Assembly (NCBI RefSeq): GCF_035958815.1
Contig: NZ_CP108383.1
Span: 5,208,001 to 5,272,000 of the forward strand
Reading direction: 5' to 3'
DNA length: 64,000 nt
From: Nocardia sp. NBC_01327
GTDB taxonomy: Bacteria; Actinomycetota; Actinomycetes; Mycobacteriales; Mycobacteriaceae
The first letter of the stretch is position 1. Each line of letters opens with the position of its first letter. The translations under genes were made by a program, and so were the position numbers. Below, piece after piece: positions 49,667-59,370 of the stretch. The notes below the pieces were generated by a model, which saw only the letters and a list, made by a program, of their open reading frames with translations, was not told the DNA's origin and did no database searches.

Positions 49667-50386
49667 ATGATGATCCTGCGACCAGCCGACCTCGCCCGAG
49701 AGCACGGCATCTCCACCCAGGCCGTCCGCAACTACGAGCAGGACGGCTGCCTTCCGCCTGCCTCCCGGACCCCCACCGGCTACCGGATCTACACCGAGGC
49801 GCATGCCGCAGCCCTGCGCACCTATCTCGCGCTCATTCCGGCCTACGGCCACTCCGCCGCTGGTCAGATCATGACCGCACTCCACGGCAACAGACTGGAC
49901 GCCGCCCTCACGGCGATCGACCACGGCCACACTCAGTTGCTCCGAGACCGGGAAACCCTCGCCACAGTCCGGAGCGCCATCGATCATCTGACGACGGAAT
50001 CCACCCCTGGCCGCCCGACCGCCGACGGTGTCCGAACCATCGGCGAACTCGCCCACCGTCTCCGCGTGACTCCGGCGACAGTGCGAAAGTGGGAGAGCGT
50101 CGGAATCCTCACCCCTGCACGAGATCCCGCCACCGGCTACCGCGTCTTCCACGCCGCCGACCTCCGCGACGCCGAACTCACCCACCTCCTCCGGCGCGGC
50201 GGCTACCCCCTGGACCACATATCCACCGTGGTCCACCAGATCCGCACCGCGGGCGGCACAGACGCCCTCGCCGCCTCGATGATCGGCTGGCAGGAAAGGC
50301 TCACAGCCCGCGGCCTTGCCATGCTGACCGCATCCAGCCACCTCAGCAACTACCTGCCCCTACTCGGTTCCGCTGAGCCGCAGTAA
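49667..50386 (+). CDS. MerR-family regulator with two HTH domains (TioE-type)
   Basis: 239 aa; ATG at 49667, with a second ATG directly after. Two MerR helix-turn-helix segments: residues about 2-70 (LAREHGISTQAVRNYEQDG) and about 125-190 (LAHRLRVTPATVRKWESVG). TioE-family regulators bind two half-sites, which fits the paired palindrome upstream. Likely controls the divergent esterase gene and possibly itself. Confidence 0.78.
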   Translation: MMILRPADLAREHGISTQAVRNYEQDGCLPPASRTPTGYRIYTEAHAAALRTYLALIPAYGHSAAGQIMTALHGNRLDAALTAIDHGHTQLLRDRETLATVRSAIDHLTTESTPGRPTADGVRTIGELAHRLRVTPATVRKWESVGILTPARDPATGYRVFHAADLRDAELTHLLRRGGYPLDHISTVVHQIRTAGGTDALAASMIGWQERLTARGLAMLTASSHLSNYLPLLGSAEPQ

Positions 50387-50422
50387 GACCGTGAGGCAAC
50401 GCCCCGCCCCGCGATTGGCAAG

Positions 50423-50851
50423 ATGATCGTCGTGGAGCATTCGACACCCGAACCCGATCGCCGTACCGCGCCCCGCCTGCTGGATGTGCTCGCCGAACTG
50501 GAACGCCGGGAACCGATCTTTCACCGCCCGGAGCTCGGCACCACTCGGGAGGATTTCGAGCGGTCGACGGCGCCGGATTTCTGGGAGACCGGCGCCTCGG
50601 GCCGGCGCTACAGCAGGGAATTCGTCTGGGCCACTCTGGAACAGCGGCAACTCGCCACAGTGCAGGATCAGGGCGAGAGCGACTCGTGGAAAACCAGCGA
50701 CTTCCAGGTGCGCGAGATCGCCCCGGACACCTATCTGCTCACCTACACGCTCGACCACGCGGATCGACTGACCCGGCGGCTCACCGTCTGGCAACGCACA
50801 GCCGATGGTTGGACGATTCTCTACCACCAGGGAACGGTCGTCGCCGACTGA
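50423..50851 (+). CDS. NTF2/SnoaL-like (DUF4440-type) protein
   Basis: 142 aa. Pattern of an alpha/beta cone: a helical start (LLDVLAELERREPIF), DFWETGASGRRYSREFVWATL, and strands ending DGWTILYHQGTVV. Often a small-molecule binding or isomerase domain, or unknown. No active-site assignment. Confidence 0.6.
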   Translation: MIVVEHSTPEPDRRTAPRLLDVLAELERREPIFHRPELGTTREDFERSTAPDFWETGASGRRYSREFVWATLEQRQLATVQDQGESDSWKTSDFQVREIAPDTYLLTYTLDHADRLTRRLTVWQRTADGWTILYHQGTVVAD

Positions 50852-50936
50852 CCGCGGCCGACATCTCCGGATAGCGGTGGTGCAGGCAGATATTCGGGCG
50901 CTCGGCGTGGCCGGGCGGAACGGTATTGTCGGACCG

Positions 50937-52388
50937 ATGGAGTGGAGTTTTCAGTCGGCTGAAGAGCTTTCGGCGGCATTGCGGGCGGGTGAGGTTTCCT
51001 CGGTGGAATTGACCGAGGAGGCCATCGCTCGTATCGAGCGGGACGACAAGGCGATCAATGCGGTGTGTGTGCCGGATTTCGATCGGGCACGGGATGCCGC
51101 GCGCGCGGCCGATGAGGCGCGCGGGCGGGGGGAGGACGGGCCGCTGCTGGGGATTCCGGTGACGGTCAAAGAGTCCTATAACGTCGCGGGGCTGCCGACC
51201 ACCTGGGGTGTGCCGGAGCAGCGGGACTTCGTACCGGAGCAGGACGCGGTACAGATTTCGCGGTTGAAGGCCGCGGGCGCGGTGGTGCTCGGGAAGACCA
51301 ATGTGCCGATCATGCTGGGGGATCTGCAGAGCTACAACGAGATCTACGGGACCACCAATAATCCGTGGGACCTCGAGCGGACCCCGGGTGGATCCTCCGG
51401 CGGATCCGCGGCGGCGCTGGCGTCGGGATTCGGGGCGCTGTCCATCGGGTCCGATATCGGCGGGTCGCTGCGCACGCCCGCACATTTCTGCGGCGTGTAC
51501 GCGCACAAGCCGACCTACGGCCTGGTGCCGACGCGCGGTCACATCCCGCCGCCCGCACCGGCACTGCCCTCCGACCGTGACCTGTCCGTCGTCGGCCCGA
51601 TGGCACGGACCGCCCGTGACCTCGCCCTGCTGCTGGACGTGATGGCCGGACCGGATCCGCTGACGCTCGGTGTCGGATACGACTTGGCACTGCGGCCCTC
51701 GCGCCACGAGCGCCTCGCGGATTTCCGTGTCCTGGTGCTGGAGGAGCATCCGATCATTCCGACCGGGTCCGCAGTGCGGGCGGGCGTGAACCGGGTCGCC
51801 GACGCACTCGTCGCCGCGGGCGCGCGCGTCGAACGGCACAGTCCGCTACTGCCCGACCTGACCGATGCCGCAACGCTTTACACCGAGTTGCTGCTGGCGA
51901 CGCTCGCCGCCGGTTTTCCCGAGGACAGGTACGAACTGATGCGGACCTTCGCGGCCGCGGTGGCCCCGGACGACCGGAGCCTCGACGCCGCACGGTTGCG
52001 GGGCGCTGCGTCCAGCTATCGGGATTGGACCGCCGCCAACGATCGCCGCGAGGCTCATCGCCAAAGCTGGCGGCAGCTGTTCGCCGAATTCGACGTTGTG
52101 GTCACTCCGATCACCCCGACTCCCGCGTTCCCGCATGACCACAACCCCAATTTCGTGGAGCGCCGGCTCGATATCGACGGCGTGGCACACCCGTTCGGCG
52201 ATCAGCTCGTCTGGGCGGGCCTGGCGACAATGCCCGGCCTTCCCGCCACCGCCATACCCGCGGGCCGGTCACCCGAGGGCCTGCCGGTGGGCGTGCAGCT
52301 CATCGGTCCGATGCTCGAGGACCGTACTCCGCTGCGGCTGGCCGAACTGCTCGAGCAGGAGATCGGCGGCTTCGTGGCGCCGGAGTAG
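50937..52388 (+). CDS. Amidase, amidase-signature family
   Basis: 483 aa from the ATG at 50937. Catalytic Lys in PVTVKES, cis-Ser in SDIGGSLRTPA and nucleophile-region GGSSGGSAAALA give the Ser-cisSer-Lys triad. It hydrolyses amides (substrate unknown), with GatA-like architecture but outside a gatCAB operon. Confidence 0.85.
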   Translation: MEWSFQSAEELSAALRAGEVSSVELTEEAIARIERDDKAINAVCVPDFDRARDAARAADEARGRGEDGPLLGIPVTVKESYNVAGLPTTWGVPEQRDFVPEQDAVQISRLKAAGAVVLGKTNVPIMLGDLQSYNEIYGTTNNPWDLERTPGGSSGGSAAALASGFGALSIGSDIGGSLRTPAHFCGVYAHKPTYGLVPTRGHIPPPAPALPSDRDLSVVGPMARTARDLALLLDVMAGPDPLTLGVGYDLALRPSRHERLADFRVLVLEEHPIIPTGSAVRAGVNRVADALVAAGARVERHSPLLPDLTDAATLYTELLLATLAAGFPEDRYELMRTFAAAVAPDDRSLDAARLRGAASSYRDWTAANDRREAHRQSWRQLFAEFDVVVTPITPTPAFPHDHNPNFVERRLDIDGVAHPFGDQLVWAGLATMPGLPATAIPAGRSPEGLPVGVQLIGPMLEDRTPLRLAELLEQEIGGFVAPE

Positions 52389-52396
52389 TCGGCTGA

Positions 52397-53881
52397 TTAC
52401 GGGGTCAGTCCGAGGATGTCCGCCGTTCGAGCCAGATAGGCGTCGACGGAATGCTGATCGGTATCGATGGCGGGCATCATCTTCCGGATCGCCGGCTCCC
52501 ATGAGAGTCGCTGATCCGAGAAGCACCGATGCAGCAGATCGATCATGATGGCCGGGGCGGTCGAGGCACCGGGGGAGGCGCCCAGCAGGCCCGCGATCGT
52601 TCCGTCCGCACCGGTCACCAATTCGGTGCCGAAGGTCAGTAATCCGATCTTGCCGGGATCCGGTTTGACCAGCTGCGCGCGCTGACCGGCCTGCACCGGA
52701 TACCAATCGGCACGGTCGGCGGCGGGGTAGAACCGTTGCAGCTGTGCGAATTTCCTGTGCCGCGTGGACAGCAACTGCCCGATCAGGTAACCGACAAGTG
52801 CCAGGTTCTGCACTCCGACCGCGAGCAGTACGCCGATATTGCGCAACCTCAGGGTCGTGAACAGATCGATGAGCCGACCATGTTTGAGCAACCGTGTACT
52901 GAATGTCGCGTAGGGACCGAACAACAGCGATTCGCGACCATCGACCACCCGTTTGTCGAGATGCGGCACGGACATGGGCGGTGCGCCGATTGCGGCTTGG
53001 CTGTAGACCTTCGCATTGTGCTGCTCGACGATTCCGGGATTGTCGGTGCGCAGGAACTGGGCGCCGAAGGGGAATACTGCATAACCCTCGACCTCGGGAA
53101 TATGTGCCTTCTGCAGCAGCTTGAGGGCGTATCCACCCGCTCCGACAAACACGAACCGCGCACGGACAGTGAAGCGCCGCTTGGTATTCCGATCCCGTCC
53201 GCGGACCGTCCAGAGCCCGTTGGAGTCTCGATGCAATGCGGTCACTTCGTGCCGAGTCCGTACCCGCGCACCCGCAGCGGTCATGGATTCCACCAGTGCC
53301 CACGTCAAAGCACCGAAGTCGACATCGGTACCGCCCTCGTATCGGGTGGCGGCCACCGGTTCCGCGCGGTCGCGCCCGGCCATCAGCAGCGGCGCCCACT
53401 CCGCGATGACCTCGGGATCCTGGCTGTACCGCATTGCCGAGAACAATGGCAGCGACCGCAGTGTCTCGAATCGCGTTCGCAGATAGGCGACATCGCGTGC
53501 GCCGAACACCACATCCATATGCGGTGTGGAATTGAGGAACGCGGCCGGATTCGCAATGTCGCCGTCGGAGACCAGCGCGGCCCAGAACTGCCGGGACAGT
53601 TGGAACGCCTGACCGATCTGCTCGGCCTTCGCGGAGTCGCCGGGATCGGGCATGTAGTTCAGTTCGCACAACCCCGAATGCCCGGTCCCCGCGTTGTTCC
53701 ACGCATTCGAGCTCTCGGCCGCGACCTCGCCGAGGCGTTCGAACATGACCGTCGACCATTCCGGCTGCAGTTTGGCCAGCAGTGCCCCCAGCGTTGCCGA
53801 CATGATGCCGCCTCCGATGAGGACCACATCGAATTCCTCTGCCGCGGCGGTAGATTCCGCCGCCTCGCGCATGCCTTCCAT
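52397..53881 (-). CDS. mqo: Malate:quinone oxidoreductase
   Basis: 494 aa, AGGAGG seven bases before the start. FDVVLIGGGIMSATLGALLA is the FAD-binding Rossmann motif; NNAGTGHSGLCELNY and GAQFLRTDNPGIVEQHNAKVYSQ are Mqo signatures, as is the C-terminal LLGASPGASTAPAIM. Membrane-associated enzyme oxidising malate to oxaloacetate with quinone reduction, linking the TCA cycle to respiration. Diverges from a LysR gene. Confidence 0.92.
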   Translation of the reverse strand: MEGMREAAESTAAAEEFDVVLIGGGIMSATLGALLAKLQPEWSTVMFERLGEVAAESSNAWNNAGTGHSGLCELNYMPDPGDSAKAEQIGQAFQLSRQFWAALVSDGDIANPAAFLNSTPHMDVVFGARDVAYLRTRFETLRSLPLFSAMRYSQDPEVIAEWAPLLMAGRDRAEPVAATRYEGGTDVDFGALTWALVESMTAAGARVRTRHEVTALHRDSNGLWTVRGRDRNTKRRFTVRARFVFVGAGGYALKLLQKAHIPEVEGYAVFPFGAQFLRTDNPGIVEQHNAKVYSQAAIGAPPMSVPHLDKRVVDGRESLLFGPYATFSTRLLKHGRLIDLFTTLRLRNIGVLLAVGVQNLALVGYLIGQLLSTRHRKFAQLQRFYPAADRADWYPVQAGQRAQLVKPDPGKIGLLTFGTELVTGADGTIAGLLGASPGASTAPAIMIDLLHRCFSDQRLSWEPAIRKMMPAIDTDQHSVDAYLARTADILGLTP

Positions 53882-53973
53882 ACGACTGCCTCCTGGTCTG
53901 TGGTCCTGAGGACATCGTCATGCCGAGCCGTCTCATCCGTCCAATGTCGATTTCGGGCGCTTATCATCCGAAT

Positions 53974-54888
53974 ATGGATGGATATGTGTCGGCCGAGGTC
54001 GAGGCGCTCGTGCCGCTGCTCGCCGCCTTCGATGCGGCCGCAGGTGAGGGTCACATCACACGCGCCGCACAGGTTCTGGGCATTCCGCAATCGTCGCTGA
54101 GCCGCCGTTTGAAAAGCGTCGAGAAGACGCTGGGCGTGCAGTTGTTCCAGCCGGTGGGCCGCGGTGTCACGCTCACCCCGGCTGGTCGAGAGTTGTTCGA
54201 GCGCACTCGGAATCTGGTGAGCGCACTCGACGACGCAGTCAGCGTGGTGCGCAGCAATGCCGATCCGGAGAGCGGTCTCGTGCGCTTCGGTTTCCCGCTC
54301 ACGCTGGGCCCGGTCAGCATGCCGTCGCTGCTGGCCGACTTCCACAGCAGTGCGCCGCGAATCCGCTTGCACCTGGTGCAAGCTCACGGAGAAGCGCTGG
54401 CCGCCCAGGTCAGGGAGGGGCGGCTGGACCTCGCGGTCATGATCCCCGCGCCGGCCGATCTACCGGCAACGGTGCTGGGCCACCAGCGCATTCACCTCTA
54501 CGTCGCCCGTACGCACCGCCTTGCCGATCGGGATGCGGTCGATCTCGGCGAGCTGGCCGGTGAATCGTTCATCGCCAACCCGCCGACCTACCATCTGCGC
54601 CATCTCCTCGACTCCTGGTGCGCCGAGGCCGGATTCGTTCCGCGCGTACCGTTCGAGATCACCGAATTCGAAACCCTGCGCGCCTTCGTCGCGCACGGCC
54701 TCGGCATCGCCCTGCTATCCGAACCCGAAATCCCGCACCCCGATCTGCATCGCATAGCACTGGCCGGTCCGCGCGACCGCAGCATCGGCCTCGTCGCCGG
54801 AAACCACCGGCCGACCCCCGCCGTCGCGCGCCTGCACGACTACCTCGCGACGCACGCCATGGCACACATCGGCAGTGCTGCTCCGTGA
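53974..54888 (+). CDS. LysR-family regulator
   Basis: 304 aa from the ATG at 53974 (a start at 53920 would add 18 residues). Winged helix HTH residues about 15-70 (HITRAAQVLGIPQSSLSRRLKSVEK, VGRGVTLTPAGREL), then a periplasmic-binding-type effector domain. Divergent from mqo and probably controls it, but targets are not proven. Confidence 0.8.
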   Translation: MDGYVSAEVEALVPLLAAFDAAAGEGHITRAAQVLGIPQSSLSRRLKSVEKTLGVQLFQPVGRGVTLTPAGRELFERTRNLVSALDDAVSVVRSNADPESGLVRFGFPLTLGPVSMPSLLADFHSSAPRIRLHLVQAHGEALAAQVREGRLDLAVMIPAPADLPATVLGHQRIHLYVARTHRLADRDAVDLGELAGESFIANPPTYHLRHLLDSWCAEAGFVPRVPFEITEFETLRAFVAHGLGIALLSEPEIPHPDLHRIALAGPRDRSIGLVAGNHRPTPAVARLHDYLATHAMAHIGSAAP

Positions 54889-54986
54889 ACATGCGGCGAT
54901 TCAGCTGACTCGCCCGGCATGCCGTGCAGACATGCGAGATCCGCAGTCCTCCAGTCATCTGGACTAATCGGTCATATCATCGATAC

Positions 54987-55556
54987 ATGCCCACCAACCG
55001 GATCGAGGGGCGTACCGCGGTGTTTGCCGACTGGGCTTGGCAGGCACTGCTGGTCGTGGGCGCGTGTTCGGTGCTGGTCGGAGTCACGCTGGCGGTCTGG
55101 CCGAACAAATCCGTGACGGTCGAGGGCATCCTGTGCGGACTGGTCCTGCTGGCCACCGGCGGCGCACAGTTCATCGTGGCATTCGGTGCAAATATCGCGA
55201 CCCCCCTGAAGGTGCTGGAGTTCTTCGGCGGGCTGACGGCCCTCCTGTTCGCCCTGTGGTGCATCAACAGCGGCCAGTGGGTCCTGTTGCTGGCCTTGTG
55301 GATCGGCATGGGCTGGATGATCCGCGGAATCGTGCAGGCACTGGTCGCGGCCTGGTCGGACGAGTACGAGGGTTCGGGCTGGCAGGAGATCTTCGGGCTG
55401 TGCACGACGGTGGTGGGCGCCGTGGTCGCCGTCGGCCCCTTCCAATCGACCGTCTCACTCTCGGTAGCCGTCGGTTTGTTCACAATCGCCCTCGGCATTA
55501 CCGAGATGTCCACCGCCGCGCGGTGGGAGCGCACCGGCATGGCTCAGACCGCCTGA
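54987..55556 (+). CDS. HdeD/DUF308-like membrane protein
   Basis: 189 aa from the ATG at 54987. Six hydrophobic segments with the pattern of DUF308/HdeD proteins (ALLVVGACSVLVGVTLAVWP, GLVLLATGGAQFIVAF, LLALWIGMGWMIRGI). Role unknown. The upstream region (54889-54986) has no other feature. Confidence 0.7.
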   Translation: MPTNRIEGRTAVFADWAWQALLVVGACSVLVGVTLAVWPNKSVTVEGILCGLVLLATGGAQFIVAFGANIATPLKVLEFFGGLTALLFALWCINSGQWVLLLALWIGMGWMIRGIVQALVAAWSDEYEGSGWQEIFGLCTTVVGAVVAVGPFQSTVSLSVAVGLFTIALGITEMSTAARWERTGMAQTA

Positions 55557-55683
55557 CGACGCTCGCCCGACACCTCCGAATTTCCCCAATTGCCCAATAT
55601 TTGCCGGTACGGTTCGGCTATTCGTGTGCTCGAGAAGATCGTGCGACGGAAGCGCCGCCCGATCACGGTGAGAGGCAGGGCGG

Positions 55684-58600
55684 ATGGTGCGTAAGGACGG
55701 CACTGTGCTGGACGGGGAGTTGACCGAGGCGCTGATCAAGGCGAGACGGTTTTTCACCCGGGCGGACGTGTCACCGGATCTGCGCAGCGAATACCTCACC
55801 GGCGGGCGTCAAGCGGATGATTTCTATCGTGATCGCTGGTCCCACGACAAAGTTGTGCGCTCTACGCACGGTGTGAACTGCACCGGCTCGTGCTCGTGGA
55901 AGGTGTTCGTCAAGGACGGCATCATCACGTGGGAGACCCAGGCCACCGACTATCCCAGCACCGGTCCCGACCGGCCCGAGTACGAACCTCGCGGCTGTCC
56001 GCGCGGTGCGGCCTTCTCCTGGTATACCTATTCGCCGACGCGGGTGCGCTATCCCTACATTCGCGGGGTGTTGCTGGAGATGTACCGGGAAGCCAAGCGG
56101 CGCACCGGAGATCCCGTGCTGGCGTGGGAATCGATTGTCTCGGACCCGGAATCCTCGCGCCGGTACAAGAGTCTGCGCGGGCGCGGCGGTCTGGTCCGCG
56201 CGAGCTGGGATGAGGCGGTGGAACTCATTGCCGCCGCGCATGTCCACACCATCAAGGCGTACGGACCCGATCGCATTGCCGGGTTCTCGCCGATTCCCGC
56301 CATGTCGATGGCATCCTTCGCGGCAGGGTCGCGGTTCATGTCGCTCATCGGCGGCGCGATGCTCTCGTTCTACGACTTCTATGCCGACCTGCCCGTCGCC
56401 TCACCGCAGGTATTCGGCGACCAGACCGATGTCCCGGAGTCCGGAGACTGGTGGGACGCAGGCTATCTCATTATGTGGGGCTCGAATGTTCCGGTGACCC
56501 GTACCCCGGATGCGCACTGGATGGCCGAGGCGCGCTATCGCGGCCAGAAGGTCATCTCCATCGCCCCGGACTACGCCGACAATGTGAAGTTCGCCGATGA
56601 ATGGCTGGCCCCGCATCCGGGCACCGACGGCGCCCTGGGTTTCGCCATGGGCCATGTGATCCTGCGCGAGTTCTTCGTCGATCGGCAGGTGCCCTACTTC
56701 CAGCAGTACGTGCGCCGCTATACCGATCTGCCGTTCCTGGTGCGGCTGGAGCAGACCGAGAACGGTTTCCGCCCCGGCAAGTTCCTCACCGCCGCAGATC
56801 TTCCCGAGTTCGCGAGCGAGGCGAATGCGGAATTCAAGACGGTCCTGCTGGACGGTGACGGAAAACCGCTGGTGCCCAATGGTTCCCTAGGATTCCGCTA
56901 CGGCGACGAGGGTCTCGGGAAATGGAATCTGCAACTGGAAGACGTGCAGCCGATGCTGTCCATGGACGGGCCGGACGCGGTGCAGGTGACACTGCCCAGG
57001 TTCGACACCGGCGCCGGTTCGGCCGCCGATCTGGTGCGCGGTGTGCCCACCCGGACCGTCGGCGGGCATCTGGTCACCACGGTGCTGGATCTGATGCTGG
57101 CGCAGTACGGGGTGCATCGCCCCGGAATGCCGGGGGAGTGGCCGACCGGATACGAGGATGCGACCCAGCCGGGCACACCCGCCTGGCAGGAGACCATCAC
57201 CGGTGTTCCGGCCGAGGTGGCCGCGCGCATCGGCCGCGAATTCGCCGCCAATGCCGAGGAGTCGAACGGCCGGTCCATGATCATTCTCGGTGCGGGCACC
57301 AATCATTGGTTCCACTCCGACACCATCTACCGGACCTTCCTGGCGCTGACGACCCTCACCGGCTGCCAGGGCGTGAACGGCGGCGGCTGGGCGCACTACG
57401 TCGGCCAGGAGAAGTGCCGGCCGGTCACCGGCTGGGCGCAGGTCGCCAATGCGCTGGACTGGACGCGCCCGCCGCGGCAGATGATTCAGACGGCCTACTG
57501 GTATCTGCACACCGATCAGTTCCGGTACGACCCGTTCAGCGCGGATACGCTCACCAGCACCAATGGCGCCGGGCGATTCACCGGCCGCTCCACCGCCGAT
57601 CTCATCGCGCAGACCGCGCGCATGGGCTGGATGCCATCCTTCCCGACCTTCGATCGCAATCCGCTGGACCTGGTGGACGAGGCCGAGGCGTCCGGGGTAG
57701 CGCCCGCGGATCATATTGTGTCGCAACTCAAATCGGGGCAGCTGCGGTTCGCCTGCGAGGATCCCGACGAGCCGCGCAACTTCCCGCGGCTGCTGACCAT
57801 TTGGCGGTCGAACCTCTTGGGTTCCTCGGCCAAGGGCAATGAGTACTTCCTCAAACATCTCCTGGGCGCGGACTCCTCATTGCGCGCGGAGGAGGCGCCA
57901 CCGGAGGCCCGGCCCAAGGACATCGTCTGGCACGAGGAAGCCCCCACCGGGAAGCTGGATCTGCTTCTGACACTGGACTTTCGGATGACGAGCACCACCA
58001 TTTTCTCCGATGTCGTGCTGCCCGCCGCCACCTGGTACGAGAAGCACGATCTGTCCTCCACCGATATGCACCCGTTTGTGCATTCCTTCAGCCCGGCCAT
58101 CGCGCCGCCGTGGCAGACCCGCACCGACTGGGACGCGTTCATGACCATCGGCGCGGAGTTCAGCAAGCTGGCGCGCGGGCATCTTGGCGTGCGCAAGGAT
58201 CTGGTCGCGACTCCGCTACTGCACGACACCCCGGATGAGATGGCCAACCCGCACGGTGTGGTCCGGGACTGGAAAACCGGTGAGTGCGAACCGATTCCGG
58301 GCGTCACCATGCCGCGTCTGACGGTGGTCGAGCGTGACTACACGGCCGTGCACGCCAAGATGAGCGCCCTCGGGCCGCTGCTCGACAAGCTCGGCGCCAC
58401 GACCAAGGGCATCACCTATGAGGTGGAGCGCGAGATCGAATATCTGGGCCGGAAGAACGGCACGGTGCGTGGCGGCCCGGCCGACGGGCGGCCCTCGCTG
58501 GTCCGCGATATCGATGCGTGCGAGGCGATTCTTGCGCTGTCGGGAACCACCAACGGGCACTTGGCAACCCAGGGCTTCCGCACTCTGGAGAAACGCACCG

Positions 58601-59370
58601 GCACCGCGCTGGCGGATCTGTCCGCCGAGCACGAGGGCAAGCAGATCACCTTCGCCGATACCCAGGTCGCGCCGGTTCCGGTCATCACCTCCCCGGAGTG
58701 GTCCGGTTCGGAATCCGGTGGCCGCCGCTACTCGCCGTTCACGGTCAATGTGGAGCGAAACAAGCCCTGGCACACTCTCACCGGCCGCCAGCACTTCTAT
58801 CTCGATCACGACTGGATGGAGGAGGTCGGCGAGCAGTTGCCGGTCTACCGCCCGCCGCTCAATATGACCGCGCTGTTCGCCGAACCACAGCTCGGCGAGC
58901 ACGGCGCGCAGGGCCTGACGCTGCGCTATCTGACGCCGCATTCGAAGTGGTCCATCCACTCCGAGTATCAGGACAACCTGTTCATGCTCAGCCTCTCCCG
59001 AGGCGGCCCCACCATCTGGATGTCGAATCTCGATGCCGCGAAACTCGGTATCGCGGACAACGAATGGATCGAGGCGGTGAACCGCAACGGTGTGGTCGTG
59101 GCTCGCGCGGTGGTCTCCTACCGCATGCCCGAGGGCACCGTCTACATGCATCACGCCCAGGACCGCCTCATCGACGTCCCTCTCGCGGAGGCCTCCGGCA
59201 AACGCGGCGGCATCCACAATTCGCTCACCCGCCTGCTCATCAAGCCCACCCACCTCATCGGCGGCTACGCCCAACTCTCCTTCGCCTTCAACTATCTCGG
59301 CCCGACCGGTAATCAGCGAGACGAGGTGACGGTCATCCGCCGTCGCAGCCAGGAGGTCGAATACCGATGA
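55684..59370 (+). CDS. narG: Respiratory nitrate reductase alpha subunit
   Basis: 1228 aa, close to the usual length. The FS0 cluster region is H62-x3-C66-x3-C70 and C105 (HGVNCTGSCSW, RGCPRG). TDVPESGDWWDAGY contains Asp255, the likely Mo ligand. It binds bis-MGD and reduces nitrate to nitrite on the cytoplasmic side. Its stop overlaps the narH start. First gene of narGHJI. Confidence 0.95.
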   Translation: MVRKDGTVLDGELTEALIKARRFFTRADVSPDLRSEYLTGGRQADDFYRDRWSHDKVVRSTHGVNCTGSCSWKVFVKDGIITWETQATDYPSTGPDRPEYEPRGCPRGAAFSWYTYSPTRVRYPYIRGVLLEMYREAKRRTGDPVLAWESIVSDPESSRRYKSLRGRGGLVRASWDEAVELIAAAHVHTIKAYGPDRIAGFSPIPAMSMASFAAGSRFMSLIGGAMLSFYDFYADLPVASPQVFGDQTDVPESGDWWDAGYLIMWGSNVPVTRTPDAHWMAEARYRGQKVISIAPDYADNVKFADEWLAPHPGTDGALGFAMGHVILREFFVDRQVPYFQQYVRRYTDLPFLVRLEQTENGFRPGKFLTAADLPEFASEANAEFKTVLLDGDGKPLVPNGSLGFRYGDEGLGKWNLQLEDVQPMLSMDGPDAVQVTLPRFDTGAGSAADLVRGVPTRTVGGHLVTTVLDLMLAQYGVHRPGMPGEWPTGYEDATQPGTPAWQETITGVPAEVAARIGREFAANAEESNGRSMIILGAGTNHWFHSDTIYRTFLALTTLTGCQGVNGGGWAHYVGQEKCRPVTGWAQVANALDWTRPPRQMIQTAYWYLHTDQFRYDPFSADTLTSTNGAGRFTGRSTADLIAQTARMGWMPSFPTFDRNPLDLVDEAEASGVAPADHIVSQLKSGQLRFACEDPDEPRNFPRLLTIWRSNLLGSSAKGNEYFLKHLLGADSSLRAEEAPPEARPKDIVWHEEAPTGKLDLLLTLDFRMTSTTIFSDVVLPAATWYEKHDLSSTDMHPFVHSFSPAIAPPWQTRTDWDAFMTIGAEFSKLARGHLGVRKDLVATPLLHDTPDEMANPHGVVRDWKTGECEPIPGVTMPRLTVVERDYTAVHAKMSALGPLLDKLGATTKGITYEVEREIEYLGRKNGTVRGGPADGRPSLVRDIDACEAILALSGTTNGHLATQGFRTLEKRTGTALADLSAEHEGKQITFADTQVAPVPVITSPEWSGSESGGRRYSPFTVNVERNKPWHTLTGRQHFYLDHDWMEEVGEQLPVYRPPLNMTALFAEPQLGEHGAQGLTLRYLTPHSKWSIHSEYQDNLFMLSLSRGGPTIWMSNLDAAKLGIADNEWIEAVNRNGVVVARAVVSYRMPEGTVYMHHAQDRLIDVPLAEASGKRGGIHNSLTRLLIKPTHLIGGYAQLSFAFNYLGPTGNQRDEVTVIRRRSQEVEYR

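Noticed and set aside
56922..57842. Open frame inside narG
   Set aside because: High-GC shadow, Arg-rich composition, no start signal, inside a conserved gene.
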